NCBI GenBank assembly: GCA_023265025.1
Contig: JAHFUP010000013.1
Span: forward strand, 37,549-80,032
Origin: Acidimicrobiia bacterium
GTDB lineage: Bacteria > Actinomycetota > Acidimicrobiia > Acidimicrobiales > AC-14
Length of the DNA stretch: 42,484 nucleotides
Direction: 5' to 3'
Shown here: piece after piece, positions 24,010 to 32,078 of the stretch
Layout: every line of letters begins with the position of its first letter
How positions within the stretch are numbered: the first letter of the stretch is position 1
Program-made: the position numbers and the translations under genes
Notes under the pieces: generated by a model
The model's input: the letters and a program-made list of their open reading frames with translations, nothing else
What the model was told of the DNA's origin: nothing
The model's database searches: none

Positions 24010-24939
24010 ATGGGCAAATACGTTGTCCGGCGCCTCCTGCAGATGGTGCTGGTGCTCTTCGGCGCCAGCATCATCCTGTTCCTCGCCCTGTTCGTGATTC
24101 CCGGTGACCCGATCGCCACCTCGCAGGGGGAGGGCCATCAGCTCGACAAGGCCAGCCACGACGCCATCGCCCGCCGGTACCACCTCGACCAGCCGCTCCC
24201 GCAGCAGTACGTGGGCTACGTGGGGCGGCTGCTCAAGGGCGACCTGGGCGAGTCGTACAGCTACCGGCGCCCGGTGACGACGATCATCAGGGAGAAGATC
24301 GGGAACACCGCCAAGCTGGCGGTGGCCGCCATCGTGCTGGAGATCGCCCTGGGCATCATCGCCGGGATCATCGCCGCGGTGTTCCGGTACTCGTTCCTCG
24401 ACGTGCTGGTCACCCTCTCTACGACCGTGGCCATCGGCGTACCCACGTTCGTCATCGGGCTCGCGCTGCAGAACGTCTTCGCGGTCAACCTCCATTGGTT
24501 GCCGTTGCAGGGCCAGCAGGCCGGCCGGGAGTCGATCATCCTGCCGGCGATCACTTTGGCGGCGGTCAACATCGCCCTGGTGGCCCGGCTGATGCGGGGC
24601 GCCATGTCGGAGGTGCTGCGGGCGGACTACATCCGCACCGCCTATGCCAAGGGGCTCTCCAAGCGGGTCGTCATCATGAAGCACGCGTTGCGCAACTCGA
24701 TCATCCCGGTGCTGACGTACCTCGGCATCTCCTTCGGCGCCCTGCTCGGCGGCGCGCTGATCACCGAGACGGTGTTCAACTGGAACGGGATCGGACTGGC
24801 CCTGGTCGGCGCCATCCAGCAGCAGGACAACCCCATCGTGCTGGGCGTTGTGACCTACGGTGTCGCGGTCTTCGTGGTCGTCAACCTCATCGTCGACATC
24901 TCGTACGCGTTCCTCGACCCCCGCATCAGGCTGGAGTGA
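24010..24939 (+). CDS. Oligopeptide ABC transporter permease (DppB/OppB type)
   Basis: 309 residues. N-terminal membrane segment YVVRRLLQMVLVLFGASIILFLALFVIPGDP is the hallmark of the B-type permease, followed by a periplasmic-type loop, then five further membrane segments. The coupling (EAA) loop is YIRTAYAKGLSKRVVIMKHALRNSIIPV (about 204-231). It starts 6 bp after the substrate-binding protein stop and precedes the C-type permease by 1 bp. Confidence 0.95.
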   Translation: MGKYVVRRLLQMVLVLFGASIILFLALFVIPGDPIATSQGEGHQLDKASHDAIARRYHLDQPLPQQYVGYVGRLLKGDLGESYSYRRPVTTIIREKIGNTAKLAVAAIVLEIALGIIAGIIAAVFRYSFLDVLVTLSTTVAIGVPTFVIGLALQNVFAVNLHWLPLQGQQAGRESIILPAITLAAVNIALVARLMRGAMSEVLRADYIRTAYAKGLSKRVVIMKHALRNSIIPVLTYLGISFGALLGGALITETVFNWNGIGLALVGAIQQQDNPIVLGVVTYGVAVFVVVNLIVDISYAFLDPRIRLE

Positions 24940-24940
24940 C

Positions 24941-25894
24941 ATGACGGAGGTTGCACCCACCCAATCGCCGGCGCCCGCCGGCGAGATCACCCTTGAGGCC
25001 GGCGCCGGCGGGTTCGGGAACGTCGAGAACGAGGCGACAGTCCTCGGCATCCGCCAGCAGACACAGTTCGGCGACGTCCGGCGCCGGTTCTTCCGGCACA
25101 AGCTGGCCGTGGTGGGGCTGGTGATGGTCGGCCTCGTCTTCCTCGCCGCCATCGCCTCTCCCGTCATCGCCACCCGGCCGCCCAAGGCCCAGGACCTCAC
25201 CAACACCCTCCAGGAGCCCTCGTCGGCCCACTGGTTCGGCACCGACGAGCTGGGTCGCGACCAGTTCAGCCGTGTCATCTACGGCAGCCGCATCGCCGTC
25301 ACCGTCGGCCTCGCCTCCATCATCCTGGCCCTGGTCATCGGCGTGACGCTCGGGGCCGTCTCCGGGTACCTCGGCCGGGGATGGGACGCCGTCATCATGC
25401 GGACCGCGGACGTGTTCTTCGCCTTCCCGCTCATCATCGGGGCCATCGTCGTCATCCTGGTCATGGGCCGCGGCGTCACGCCGGTGGTGATCTCCCTGGG
25501 CATCTTCAGCTGGGCCACCATCGCCCGCCTGCTCCGAAGCTCCATCCTGTCGATCCGGGAGGCCGAGTACGTGGAGGCGGCGCGGTCGCTCGGTGCGGGC
25601 AAGTGGCGCATCGTCACCCGCCACGTCCTGCCCAACAGCATGGCGCCCGTGCTCGTCTACGCCATGGTCAGCGTGGCCACGGCCATCGTGGCCGAGGCGG
25701 CGCTGAGCTACCTCGGCGCCGGCGTCCAGCCCGACGTGCCGGACTGGGGCAACATGATCTCCGCCGGCCAGAAGTTCTTCGGGTTCAAGGACTACCTGTG
25801 GTTCTTCCCGAGCATGGCCGTGGTCTTCACCGTGCTCGGCTTCATCTTCGTCGGCGACGGCCTGCGCGACGCGCTGGACCCGCGCCTTCGTTGA
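24941..25894 (+). CDS. Oligopeptide ABC transporter permease (DppC/OppC type)
   Basis: 317 residues from the ATG at 24941, 1 bp after the B-type permease stop; an ORF start further upstream would overlap that gene. A 55-residue N-terminal cytoplasmic region is followed by RRFFRHKLAVVGLVMVGLVFLAAIASPVIA (first membrane segment), the HWFGTDELGRDQFSRVIYGSRIA motif, and the EAA loop EYVEAARSLGAGKWRIVTRHVLPNSMAPV. Its stop overlaps the TTG start of the ATPase gene (TTGA). Confidence 0.95.
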   Translation: MTEVAPTQSPAPAGEITLEAGAGGFGNVENEATVLGIRQQTQFGDVRRRFFRHKLAVVGLVMVGLVFLAAIASPVIATRPPKAQDLTNTLQEPSSAHWFGTDELGRDQFSRVIYGSRIAVTVGLASIILALVIGVTLGAVSGYLGRGWDAVIMRTADVFFAFPLIIGAIVVILVMGRGVTPVVISLGIFSWATIARLLRSSILSIREAEYVEAARSLGAGKWRIVTRHVLPNSMAPVLVYAMVSVATAIVAEAALSYLGAGVQPDVPDWGNMISAGQKFFGFKDYLWFFPSMAVVFTVLGFIFVGDGLRDALDPRLR

Positions 25895-26898
25895 CCGAGC
25901 CCCTGCTCTCCGTCGAGGACCTGCGCGTCCATTTCCACACCGACGCCGGCGTGGTGAAGGCCGTCGACGGCGTGAGCTGGTCCGTGGCACCCGGTGAGAC
26001 GCTCGGGATCGTCGGCGAGTCGGGCTCCGGCAAGTCGGTCTCGGCGTTGGCGGTGATGGGTCTCGTCCCCGTCCCGCCCGCCCGCTACGAGTCCGGCCGG
26101 ATCCTGTTCAAGGGCCGCGACCTCATCGCGGCCGACGAGAAGGAGCGGCGCGCCATCCGGGGCAAGGAGATCTCCATGATCTTCCAGGACCCGCTCACGG
26201 CGTTGAACCCGGTCTTCCGCGTCGGCCACCAGATCGCCGAGGTCATCCAGGCCCACGAGAAGATCGGGCGCATCCCGGCCCGGGCCAAGGCGGTCGAGCT
26301 GCTGGGCGAGGTGGGCATCCCCAACCCGCGCCAGCGGGCACGGGAGTACCCCCACCAGTTCTCCGGCGGCATGCGCCAGCGGGCCATGATCGCCATGGCC
26401 CTGGCCCTCGACCCCCTCGTGCTGCTGGCCGACGAGCCGACGACCGCCCTCGACGTCACCGTGCAGGCCCAGATCATGGACCTGCTCATCCGGCTCCAGG
26501 CCGACCGGGGCACGGCCATCGTGCTCATCACCCACGACCTCGGCCTGGTCGCCGGCCACGCCGACCGGGTGCTGGTGATGTACGCCGGCAAGGTGGCCGA
26601 GCTGGGCACCATCGACGACGTGTACTACCGGCCCCGCCACCCCTACACGCTCGGGCTCCTGAACAGCCTGGCCCGCATGGACCAGCGACGGACCGACCGG
26701 CTCCGGCCCATCATCGGCCAGCCGCCGAGCCTGATCCGGGTCCCCCCCGGCTGCGCCTTCCACCCCCGCTGCCCGTTCGCCACCGACGTCTGCCGGCGTG
26801 ACGTGCCGGCGCTCGAGCCCAAGGACGGCCCCGACCACCTGGCCGCCTGCCACCACGCCGACCAGGTCGAGCTCCAACAGTCGCCGGCCGCGTCATGA
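25891..26898 (+). CDS. Oligopeptide ABC transporter ATP-binding protein (DppD/OppD type)
   Basis: 335 residues. The start is a TTG at 25891 overlapping the permease stop (TTGA), which gives the family N-terminus EPLLSVEDLRVHF. Walker A GESGSGKS (42-49), signature FSGGMRQR, Walker B LLADEPTTALD and H-loop THD are present. The C-terminal oligopeptide-transporter extension holds a cluster of Cys (GCAFHPRCPFATDVC, then AACHH), as in iron-sulfur-binding DppD proteins. A palindromic repeat separates it from the F-type ATPase gene. Confidence 0.95.
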   Translation: MTEPLLSVEDLRVHFHTDAGVVKAVDGVSWSVAPGETLGIVGESGSGKSVSALAVMGLVPVPPARYESGRILFKGRDLIAADEKERRAIRGKEISMIFQDPLTALNPVFRVGHQIAEVIQAHEKIGRIPARAKAVELLGEVGIPNPRQRAREYPHQFSGGMRQRAMIAMALALDPLVLLADEPTTALDVTVQAQIMDLLIRLQADRGTAIVLITHDLGLVAGHADRVLVMYAGKVAELGTIDDVYYRPRHPYTLGLLNSLARMDQRRTDRLRPIIGQPPSLIRVPPGCAFHPRCPFATDVCRRDVPALEPKDGPDHLAACHHADQVELQQSPAAS

Positions 26899-26912
26899 GT
26901 GCACCCTCCCTC

Positions 26913-26962
26913 CGATTTGGCTGCACTGACGTGCCTATTGGCACGTCAGTGCAGCCAGTTCG
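26913..26962. repeat. Palindromic repeat, copy 3, inside the peptide transporter operon
   Basis: Perfect 17-bp arms (26919-26935 and 26940-26956) around TATT, with outer ends CGATTT and AGTTCG. Unlike the other copies it lies between co-directional genes of one operon (D- and F-type ATPases), just ahead of the ribosome site of the latter. It could attenuate the distal gene or stabilise the upstream message. Confidence 0.93.
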
Positions 26963-26971
26963 AAGGGAACC

Positions 26972-27973
26972 ATGACCGCGCTGGTCGAGGTCGAGAACCT
27001 GGTCAAGCACTACCCGATCCGGTCCGGGATCGTGTTCAAGCACGACGTCGGCGCGGTGAAGGCGGTCGACGGGATCTCCTTCGAGCTGGCCGCGGGCGAG
27101 ACGTTCGCCATCGTCGGCGAGTCGGGCTGCGGCAAGTCGACGACGGCCCGCTGCGTCCTCCGGCTCATCGAGCCGACGTCGGGCACCGTCCGCTTCGACG
27201 GCGAGGACATCACCGCCGCCGGCACGGCCCGCCTCCGCGAGCTGCGCCGGGAGATGCAGATGATCTTCCAGGACCCGTTCGCAAGCCTCAACCCGCGCAT
27301 GACGGTGCGCGGCATCCTGCGTGAGCCGTTCCGCATCCACGGCCTGGAGGAAGACGGCAAGGTCGAAGACCTCCTGGAGATGGTGGGGCTCCTGCCCGAG
27401 CATGCATCGCGTTACCCGCACGAGTTCTCCGGCGGGCAGCGCCAGCGGGTGGGCATCGCCCGGGCCATCGCCCTGAACCCGAAGCTCATCGTCTGCGACG
27501 AGCCCGTGTCGGCCCTCGACGTGTCGATCCGCGCCCAGGTGCTCAACCTGCTGGAGGACCTGCAGAAGCAGCTCGGGCTGACCTACCTCTTCATCGCCCA
27601 CGACCTGAGCGTCGTCCGCCACATCGCCAACCGGGTGGCGGTGATGTACCTGGGGACGATGGTCGAGACCGCCGCCACCGACGACCTCTTCGAGCGGCCG
27701 TCCCACCCCTACACCCAGGCGCTGATCTCGGCCGTCCCGGTCCCCGACCCGAACCGCGAGCGCAGCCGGCGCCGGATCCTGGTCTCAGGCGACGTGCCGA
27801 GCCCGGTCAACCCGCCGAGCGGCTGCCGCTTCCGCACCCGGTGCCCGAAGTTCGCCAACGAGCTGTCGGAGGCCGAGCGCCAGCGGTGCGTCGATGAGCC
27901 GCCGGCGCTGGTGGACCGGGGCGAGGGCCACCCGACCGCCTGTCACTACTCCGAGGCCCGCACGCTGGTCTGA
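26972..27973 (+). CDS. Oligopeptide ABC transporter ATP-binding protein (DppF/OppF type)
   Basis: 333 residues. Begins ALVEVENLVKHYPIRSGIVFK; Walker A GESGCGKST (49-57), Q-loop MQMIFQDPFASLNPRM, signature FSGGQRQRVGIARAI, Walker B LIVCDEPVSALD, H-loop AHD. The C-terminal extension has GCRFRTRCPKF and the late Cys of ACHYSE. It pairs with the D-type ATPase to drive the permeases. It is the final gene of the operon but is separated from the D-type gene by 73 bp containing palindrome copy 3. Confidence 0.95.
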   Translation: MTALVEVENLVKHYPIRSGIVFKHDVGAVKAVDGISFELAAGETFAIVGESGCGKSTTARCVLRLIEPTSGTVRFDGEDITAAGTARLRELRREMQMIFQDPFASLNPRMTVRGILREPFRIHGLEEDGKVEDLLEMVGLLPEHASRYPHEFSGGQRQRVGIARAIALNPKLIVCDEPVSALDVSIRAQVLNLLEDLQKQLGLTYLFIAHDLSVVRHIANRVAVMYLGTMVETAATDDLFERPSHPYTQALISAVPVPDPNRERSRRRILVSGDVPSPVNPPSGCRFRTRCPKFANELSEAERQRCVDEPPALVDRGEGHPTACHYSEARTLV

Positions 27974-27982
27974 GCCGCGGAA

Positions 27983-28228
27983 CTACGCCTTGGCGGACCG
28001 CGCCGCCTTCCGTAGCACGTCGATCTGGCCGGCGACCGATGATGTCGACGGAAGGGTCGGACACCCGTCCGGCGCATCAAACGACCGTCCCTCCAGGCTG
28101 ACCCGGACGAGGACCGGCGTTGACGGATGCCGGCGCCGCTCGGCCTCGAGCACCTCCGCCCCGCCCGGGCCCAGGTCGAAGACGACGACGTCGGCGCCGG
28201 CGGCCAGGTGGCACTCCGAACGGCCCGA
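27983..28228 (-). pseudogene. Response-regulator-like C-terminal fragment without a normal start codon
   Basis: A frame open directly after the stop of the SRPBCC gene, and in the same frame as it, runs 81 codons to a TAG at 27983-27985. Most third positions are G or C, as in the real genes around it. The peptide reads ECHLAAGADVVVFDLGPGG, then EVLEAERRRHPSTPVLVRVS, and ends IDVLRKAARSAKA. That resembles the second half of a receiver domain (phospho-acceptor strand, helix, next strand). No ATG or GTG precedes the conserved part; only a CTG (28205-28207) could start it. I read it as the 3' remnant of a truncated gene. A stop-codon readthrough extension of the SRPBCC protein or a CTG-started small gene are alternatives. 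Confidence 0.5.
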
Positions 28229-28858
28229 TCAGTCGCCGGTGTAGGCGGCCGTCGTCCGGGCGGCCGCAGCCTCGGCCTCGGCCGGGTTCGTGCCGGCGGC
28301 GATGCTGGCCAGGCACCAGCGCCGGCTGCTGAGCGCCATGAACTCCTTGCCTTCGTCCGACGCCAGCCAGGCCTCGTCATCGGTCGGCGCGCCCTCCTCC
28401 CCCGCGTCGAGGTGGCGGGCCAGGCTGTGGAGACCGAGGTCCCAGCCGACCCCAGTCGCGCCGGGGCCGAACTCGGCCCAGCGCGCGTCGGTCACGTGGG
28501 CGACGTGCTCCAGCTCGAAGCGCGTCCCGCCGGCGGGCTCGGGCAGCAGCCGCACCTCGATCCAGCTGAGGTCCCCGCCGTGCTCCCACGTCGCGCTGAA
28601 GGCGACCGGCGGGTCGCAGCTCTCGATCGTCCCGCCGGCGTTGCCTTCCAGCTGGTACCGGCCGCCGAGCCGGAGGTCGCCCGAGACCGGCAGGAACCAC
28701 CGGGAGATCCGCTCGGGGTTGGTGCACGCGTTCCACACCTCTTCGACGGCCGCCGCGTAGACGCGGCTCATCGTCTGCGTCCGGGCCCACTGGGATTCGA
28801 CCAATCGGACGCTGACCCGGCGCTGGACGATGTTCACCTGGTGCGCGACGTCGTTCAT
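28229..28858 (-). CDS. SRPBCC (AHSA1-like) domain protein
   Basis: 209 residues. The START/Bet v 1-like fold covers about 30-150: SRVYAAAVEEVWNACTNPERISRWFLPVSGDLRLGGRYQLEGNAGGTIE is a textbook AHSA1/SRPBCC segment. The C-terminal extension (GKEFMALSSRRWCLASIAAGTNPAEAEAAAARTTAAYTGD) is normal for the actinobacterial subgroup, so the protein is full length. Such proteins bind hydrophobic ligands and often pair with an ArsR repressor; none is found here. The ribosome site is AAAGGGTG before the ATG. It is divergent from the ABC1 kinase gene (98-bp gap). Confidence 0.9.
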   Translation of the reverse strand: MNDVAHQVNIVQRRVSVRLVESQWARTQTMSRVYAAAVEEVWNACTNPERISRWFLPVSGDLRLGGRYQLEGNAGGTIESCDPPVAFSATWEHGGDLSWIEVRLLPEPAGGTRFELEHVAHVTDARWAEFGPGATGVGWDLGLHSLARHLDAGEEGAPTDDEAWLASDEGKEFMALSSRRWCLASIAAGTNPAEAEAAAARTTAAYTGD

Positions 28859-28956
28859 TCACCCTTTCTTACCAATCCTCGGGGCCTGCTCGATTTCACG
28901 TCGCATCGGGACCCCCTATTGCCGCCGGCCCCACGGGGGTACAAGGTGAGCACACG
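28859..28956. promoter_or_regulatory. Divergent intergenic region, SRPBCC / ABC1 kinase
   Basis: 98 bp with ribosome sites for both genes (AAAGGGTG on minus; AAGGTGAG on plus, ending about 7 nt before the ATG at 28957). It is less GC-rich at its left end. No promoter hexamers stand out clearly. Confidence 0.35.
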
Positions 28957-30627
28957 ATGCCTACGCTCCATCCCCGACACGCCGCCCGCTACCGGGACAT
29001 CGCCCGGCTCCTCGTGAAGTACGGCCGCTCCGACCTGGTCAAGGAGGCCGGCCTCGGGGACATGGCCGACTTCAGCGAGGCGGGCGAGGTCCCGCCCAAG
29101 GCCGAGGAGCTCACCGACGACCTGGAGCGCATGGGGCCGACGTACATCAAGCTGGCCCAGCTCCTGTCGACCCGGGCCGACCTGATCCCGCCGCCCTACG
29201 CCCAGGCCCTCAGCCGATTGCAGGACGCCGTCGAGCCCTTCGGCTTCGAGGAGGTCGAGCGCATCGTCACCGAGGAGCTGGGCGTTCGGCTGTCGCGGGC
29301 ATTCGCCTCGTTCGAGGCTCAGCCCCTCGCCTCCGCTTCCCTCGGGCAGGTCCACCGCGCCACCCTCCGGGACGGGCGCGAGGTCGTGGTCAAGGTCCAG
29401 CGGCCCGGCATCAAGGAGCGCATCGCCGAGGACATGGAGGCCCTCGCCGAGTTGGCGGAGTTCGCCGACAAGCACACCGAGGCGGGCCGGCGCTACGGGT
29501 TCGGCGAGCTGCTGGAGCAGTTCCGCCGGTCGCTCAACGGCGAGCTCGACTACCGCCACGAGGCGGCCAACCTCACCACGCTGGGCAAGATCGTCGCCCG
29601 CTACGACGCCCTGGTGATCCCCGAGCCGGTCGACGATTTCACGAGCGCCAGGGTCCTGACCATGGACTACATCAGGGGCGGCAAGGTCACCGACCTCGGG
29701 CCGCTGATCAGGATGGAGCTCGACGGCCGGCGGCTGGCCGAGCAGCTCTTCCAGGCCTACCTCGACCAGATCCTGGTCGAGGGCTTCTTCCACGCCGACC
29801 CCCACCCCGGCAACGTCCTGCTCACCGACGACAACCGGCTGGCGCTCGTCGACCTCGGCATGGTGGCCCACGTGCCTTCGATGATGCGCAAGCAGCTCGT
29901 CAAGCTGCTCCTGGCCATCAGCGACGGCAACGGCAAGGCGGCGGCCGACGTCGCCATTGCCCTGGGCCGGCCGCTCGAGGACTTCGAAAGCGCCGCCTTC
30001 TGCGCCAGCGCCTCCGATCTGGTCGAGCGGAGCCAGGGCGTCAGCCTCCGCGAGCTGGACGCCGGCTCGATGGTGATGGAGCTGATGCGCATCTCCGGCG
30101 ACCATGACCTGCGTCTGCCCCCGGAGCTGTCCATGCTCGGCAAGGCCCTCCTGAACCTCGATCAGGTGGCCCGCCAGCTCGACCCCGACTTCGAGCCGAG
30201 CGAGGCCATCCGCCGGCACGCGGGCTCGATCATGGAGAGCCAGATGCGGACGTCGTCTGGCAGCGCCTTCACCGCCCTGCTCGAGGCGCGGGACTTCGTC
30301 GAGCAGCTGCCCGGTCGGGTGAACAAGGTCATGGACGCCATGGCCGAGGGGACCTTCCACCTCGAGGTCCACGCCTTCGACGAGGCCGAGCTCATGCGGG
30401 GCTTCCAGAAGCTGGCCAACCGCGTGACGATGGGACTGGTCGTCGCCGCCCTCATCGTCGGGGCGGCCATGCTGATCCAGGTCGAGACCACCTCCAAGCT
30501 GTGGGGCTACCCGACCCTGGCGATCGTGTGCTTCCTCACCGCCGCCGCCTTCGCGCTCCTGCTGTTGATCTCGATCCTGCGGGCCGACCGCAAGGTCAAC
30601 CGCCAGATCCGCAACAAGCGCCTGTGA
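28957..30627 (+). CDS. ABC1/AarF/UbiB family atypical kinase
   Basis: 556 residues. Motifs in order: GPTYIKLAQLLSTRADLIP (60-78), Ala-rich loop ASASLGQVH (125-133), catalytic Lys146 (VVVKVQRPG), HADPHPGN (279-286) and the metal-binding DLG of LALVDLGMV (about 297). The C-terminus has two membrane segments (about 485-510 and 520-545) and a basic tail. The family-defining K-x-G-Q motif reads KLAQ here, with Ala for Gly. Relatives support quinone or isoprenoid lipid metabolism as ATPases more than protein kinases; no ubiquinone genes are nearby, so the role in this organism (probably menaquinone-using) is open. Confidence 0.92.
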   Translation: MPTLHPRHAARYRDIARLLVKYGRSDLVKEAGLGDMADFSEAGEVPPKAEELTDDLERMGPTYIKLAQLLSTRADLIPPPYAQALSRLQDAVEPFGFEEVERIVTEELGVRLSRAFASFEAQPLASASLGQVHRATLRDGREVVVKVQRPGIKERIAEDMEALAELAEFADKHTEAGRRYGFGELLEQFRRSLNGELDYRHEAANLTTLGKIVARYDALVIPEPVDDFTSARVLTMDYIRGGKVTDLGPLIRMELDGRRLAEQLFQAYLDQILVEGFFHADPHPGNVLLTDDNRLALVDLGMVAHVPSMMRKQLVKLLLAISDGNGKAAADVAIALGRPLEDFESAAFCASASDLVERSQGVSLRELDAGSMVMELMRISGDHDLRLPPELSMLGKALLNLDQVARQLDPDFEPSEAIRRHAGSIMESQMRTSSGSAFTALLEARDFVEQLPGRVNKVMDAMAEGTFHLEVHAFDEAELMRGFQKLANRVTMGLVVAALIVGAAMLIQVETTSKLWGYPTLAIVCFLTAAAFALLLLISILRADRKVNRQIRNKRL

Positions 30628-30630
30628 GGG

Positions 30631-31182
30631 CTACGGCCGCCGGCCGATGAAGGCGATCAGCTTCGTCTGCTCGTCGGCATCGTCGGGCACCTGGACCCGG
30701 GGACCGTAGTGACCGCTCTGGCGCAGGGCATCGTCCCACGGCTCCATGCCCTCCAGCATCCGGTGCACCTCGTCGGGATCGAGCGTCTCGTCGAGCCCGG
30801 TGGCCCGGGCCAGATCCCAGGTGTGGAGGAACACGTCGTTGGTGACGATCATGTCGATCGCCTGCTCGACCGACATCCGGCCCATGGGTGTGTCGTACTC
30901 GCGTGCCGCCACCTCGGGATCGTCCAGCAACGCCTGCAGGGCGTCGCACAGGCCCTCCCACGCCGCGGCTGGGTCGGTGTCGACCGACATAGCCGCCGGC
31001 ACAGAGATGTCGGTGTAGGACGCGAAGAAGGCGGGCACCCACTCGACGAGGTGGCGTACGACGTCGCGGGCGACCCACCCGTCGGGGGGCGCCGGGTTGT
31101 CCCAGGCGGTCTCGGGCACCGCCGTCACCCGGTCGGTGAACTGGCGGGCGATCCAACGGTACCGGTCAGCAATCTCGGTCAC
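30631..31182 (-). CDS. TIGR03086 family (mycothiol-dependent isomerase-like, DinB fold) protein
   Basis: 183 residues. DinB four-helix fold with metal-binding residues in ARDVVRHLVEW and FLHTWDLARATG, and the TIGR03086 end VPDDADEQTKLIAFIGRRP. It is a paralogue of the broken gene at 14366-15026 and useful as an intact reference for it. Relatives use a metal and mycothiol in isomerase or transferase reactions; the substrate is unknown. The GTG start has a GAGGAT hexamer 6 nt upstream and no Shine-Dalgarno. Its 3' end is only 3 bp from the convergent ABC1 kinase gene. Confidence 0.9.
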   Translation of the reverse strand: MTEIADRYRWIARQFTDRVTAVPETAWDNPAPPDGWVARDVVRHLVEWVPAFFASYTDISVPAAMSVDTDPAAAWEGLCDALQALLDDPEVAAREYDTPMGRMSVEQAIDMIVTNDVFLHTWDLARATGLDETLDPDEVHRMLEGMEPWDDALRQSGHYGPRVQVPDDADEQTKLIAFIGRRP

Positions 31183-31188
31183 TGGTCC

Positions 31189-31194
31189 ATCCTC
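31189..31194 (-). promoter_or_regulatory. Candidate leaderless -10 (GAGGAT) for the second TIGR03086 gene
   Basis: Minus-strand GAGGAT followed by exactly 6 nt and the GTG at 31182. One mismatch to TANNNT. Confidence 0.3.
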
Positions 31195-31275
31195 TCCGAG
31201 GACGGCCCAGTGAGTGCTCGCTGGACCGGCCTCCCGGGCCTGTCATGCCGGTTCGACGCTACGGCCGGCCGGAAC

Positions 31276-32019
31276 TCATCGCACGAGCAGGCGGACGGCG
31301 ACGGCCACACCCACGACGACGATGGCGGCCCGCAGCCAGTTCGGCGGGATCCGCCGGCCGAGGGTCGCCCCCACCTGGCCGCCGGCGATCGCCCCGGCCG
31401 CCAGCAGGCCGGCGACGGCCCAGTCGACGTCGGCGAACACGATGAACAGGACGGCGGCGATGCCGTTGACCAGCGCGGCCAGCACGTTCTTGGTCGCGTT
31501 GAGCCGCTGGAGCTTGTCGTCGAGGAAGATGCCGAGCAGGGCGATGAGCATGACGCCCTGGGCCGCCCCGAAATAGCCGCCGTAGATGCCGGTGAGGAAG
31601 ACGCCGGCGAACAACGGCAGGCCGCCGTGGGCCCGGAGCCGGCGCTCACGCGCCGCCAGCCGGGGCTGGAGCGCGACCAGCGCGCACGCCACAAGGATGA
31701 GCACCGGCACGACGTCGCGAAAGACCGACGCCGGCAGAGCCAGCAGCAGGATGCCCCCGGTGAGCCCCCCGGCCAGCGACGCCATGCCCAGCGTTCGCAG
31801 ACGGGGCCACTGCCCGACCAGCTCCCGCCGGTAGCCGATCGCCCCGCTGATCGAGCCGGCGATCAGGCCGACGGTGTTGGAGACGTTGGCCACGACCGGC
31901 GGGTAGCCCAGGGCCAGCAGGGTCGGGAACGTGATCAGCGACCCCGACCCGACAATGGTGTTGATCGTTCCGGCCAGCAGGCCGACGCCGACGATGGCGA
32001 GGGCGGCAAGCAGGGACAT
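31276..32019 (-). CDS. TSUP/TauE-SafE family membrane transporter
   Basis: 247 residues with about eight membrane segments. The N-terminal motif GLLAGTINTIVGSGSLITFPTLLALGYPPVVANVSNTVGL and the repeated second half (FLTGIYGGYFGAAQGVMLIALLG) are the two inverted halves typical of the family (PF01925). Members move sulfite, sulfoacetate or other organosulfur anions, mostly outward. No sulfur gene is adjacent, so the substrate is unassigned. The start is the ATG at 32019. It lies 12 bp after a strong hairpin that should end the upstream sialidase-like transcript. Confidence 0.9.
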   Translation of the reverse strand: MSLLAALAIVGVGLLAGTINTIVGSGSLITFPTLLALGYPPVVANVSNTVGLIAGSISGAIGYRRELVGQWPRLRTLGMASLAGGLTGGILLLALPASVFRDVVPVLILVACALVALQPRLAARERRLRAHGGLPLFAGVFLTGIYGGYFGAAQGVMLIALLGIFLDDKLQRLNATKNVLAALVNGIAAVLFIVFADVDWAVAGLLAAGAIAGGQVGATLGRRIPPNWLRAAIVVVGVAVAVRLLVR

Positions 32020-32030
32020 CGTTTGCCCAT

Positions 32031-32073
32031 CTTTGTGACTTCAGCTACCGCAGCGGTAGCTGAAGTCGCAAAG
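32031..32073. terminator. Strong hairpin after the Asp-box repeat protein gene
   Basis: 21-bp arms with one mismatch around a single central base; the minus strand reads from CTTTGCGACTTCAG to the mirrored end, directly after the stop of the 32079-33671 gene. Its outer bases are A/T-rich (TTTG / CAAAG). It is built like the CGAACTGG family but has a different sequence, so it may be a second element family. Confidence 0.7.
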
Positions 32074-32078
32074 AACGG

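Noticed and set aside
22114-25278. 1054-codon open frame on the minus strand
   Set aside because: It lies opposite the substrate-binding protein and permease genes, whose motifs are unmistakable. The predicted peptide is rich in Arg, His, Asp and Val with no domain; such long antisense frames are normal at this GC content.
26755-26860. Cys cluster at the end of the D-type ATPase as a separate iron-sulfur protein
   Set aside because: It is the normal C-terminal extension of oligopeptide transporter ATPases.
31330-31346. GCAGCCAGTTCGGCGG as another palindrome copy
   Set aside because: It resembles one repeat end but lies inside the TSUP coding sequence, has no mirrored partner nearby, and is explained by its codons.
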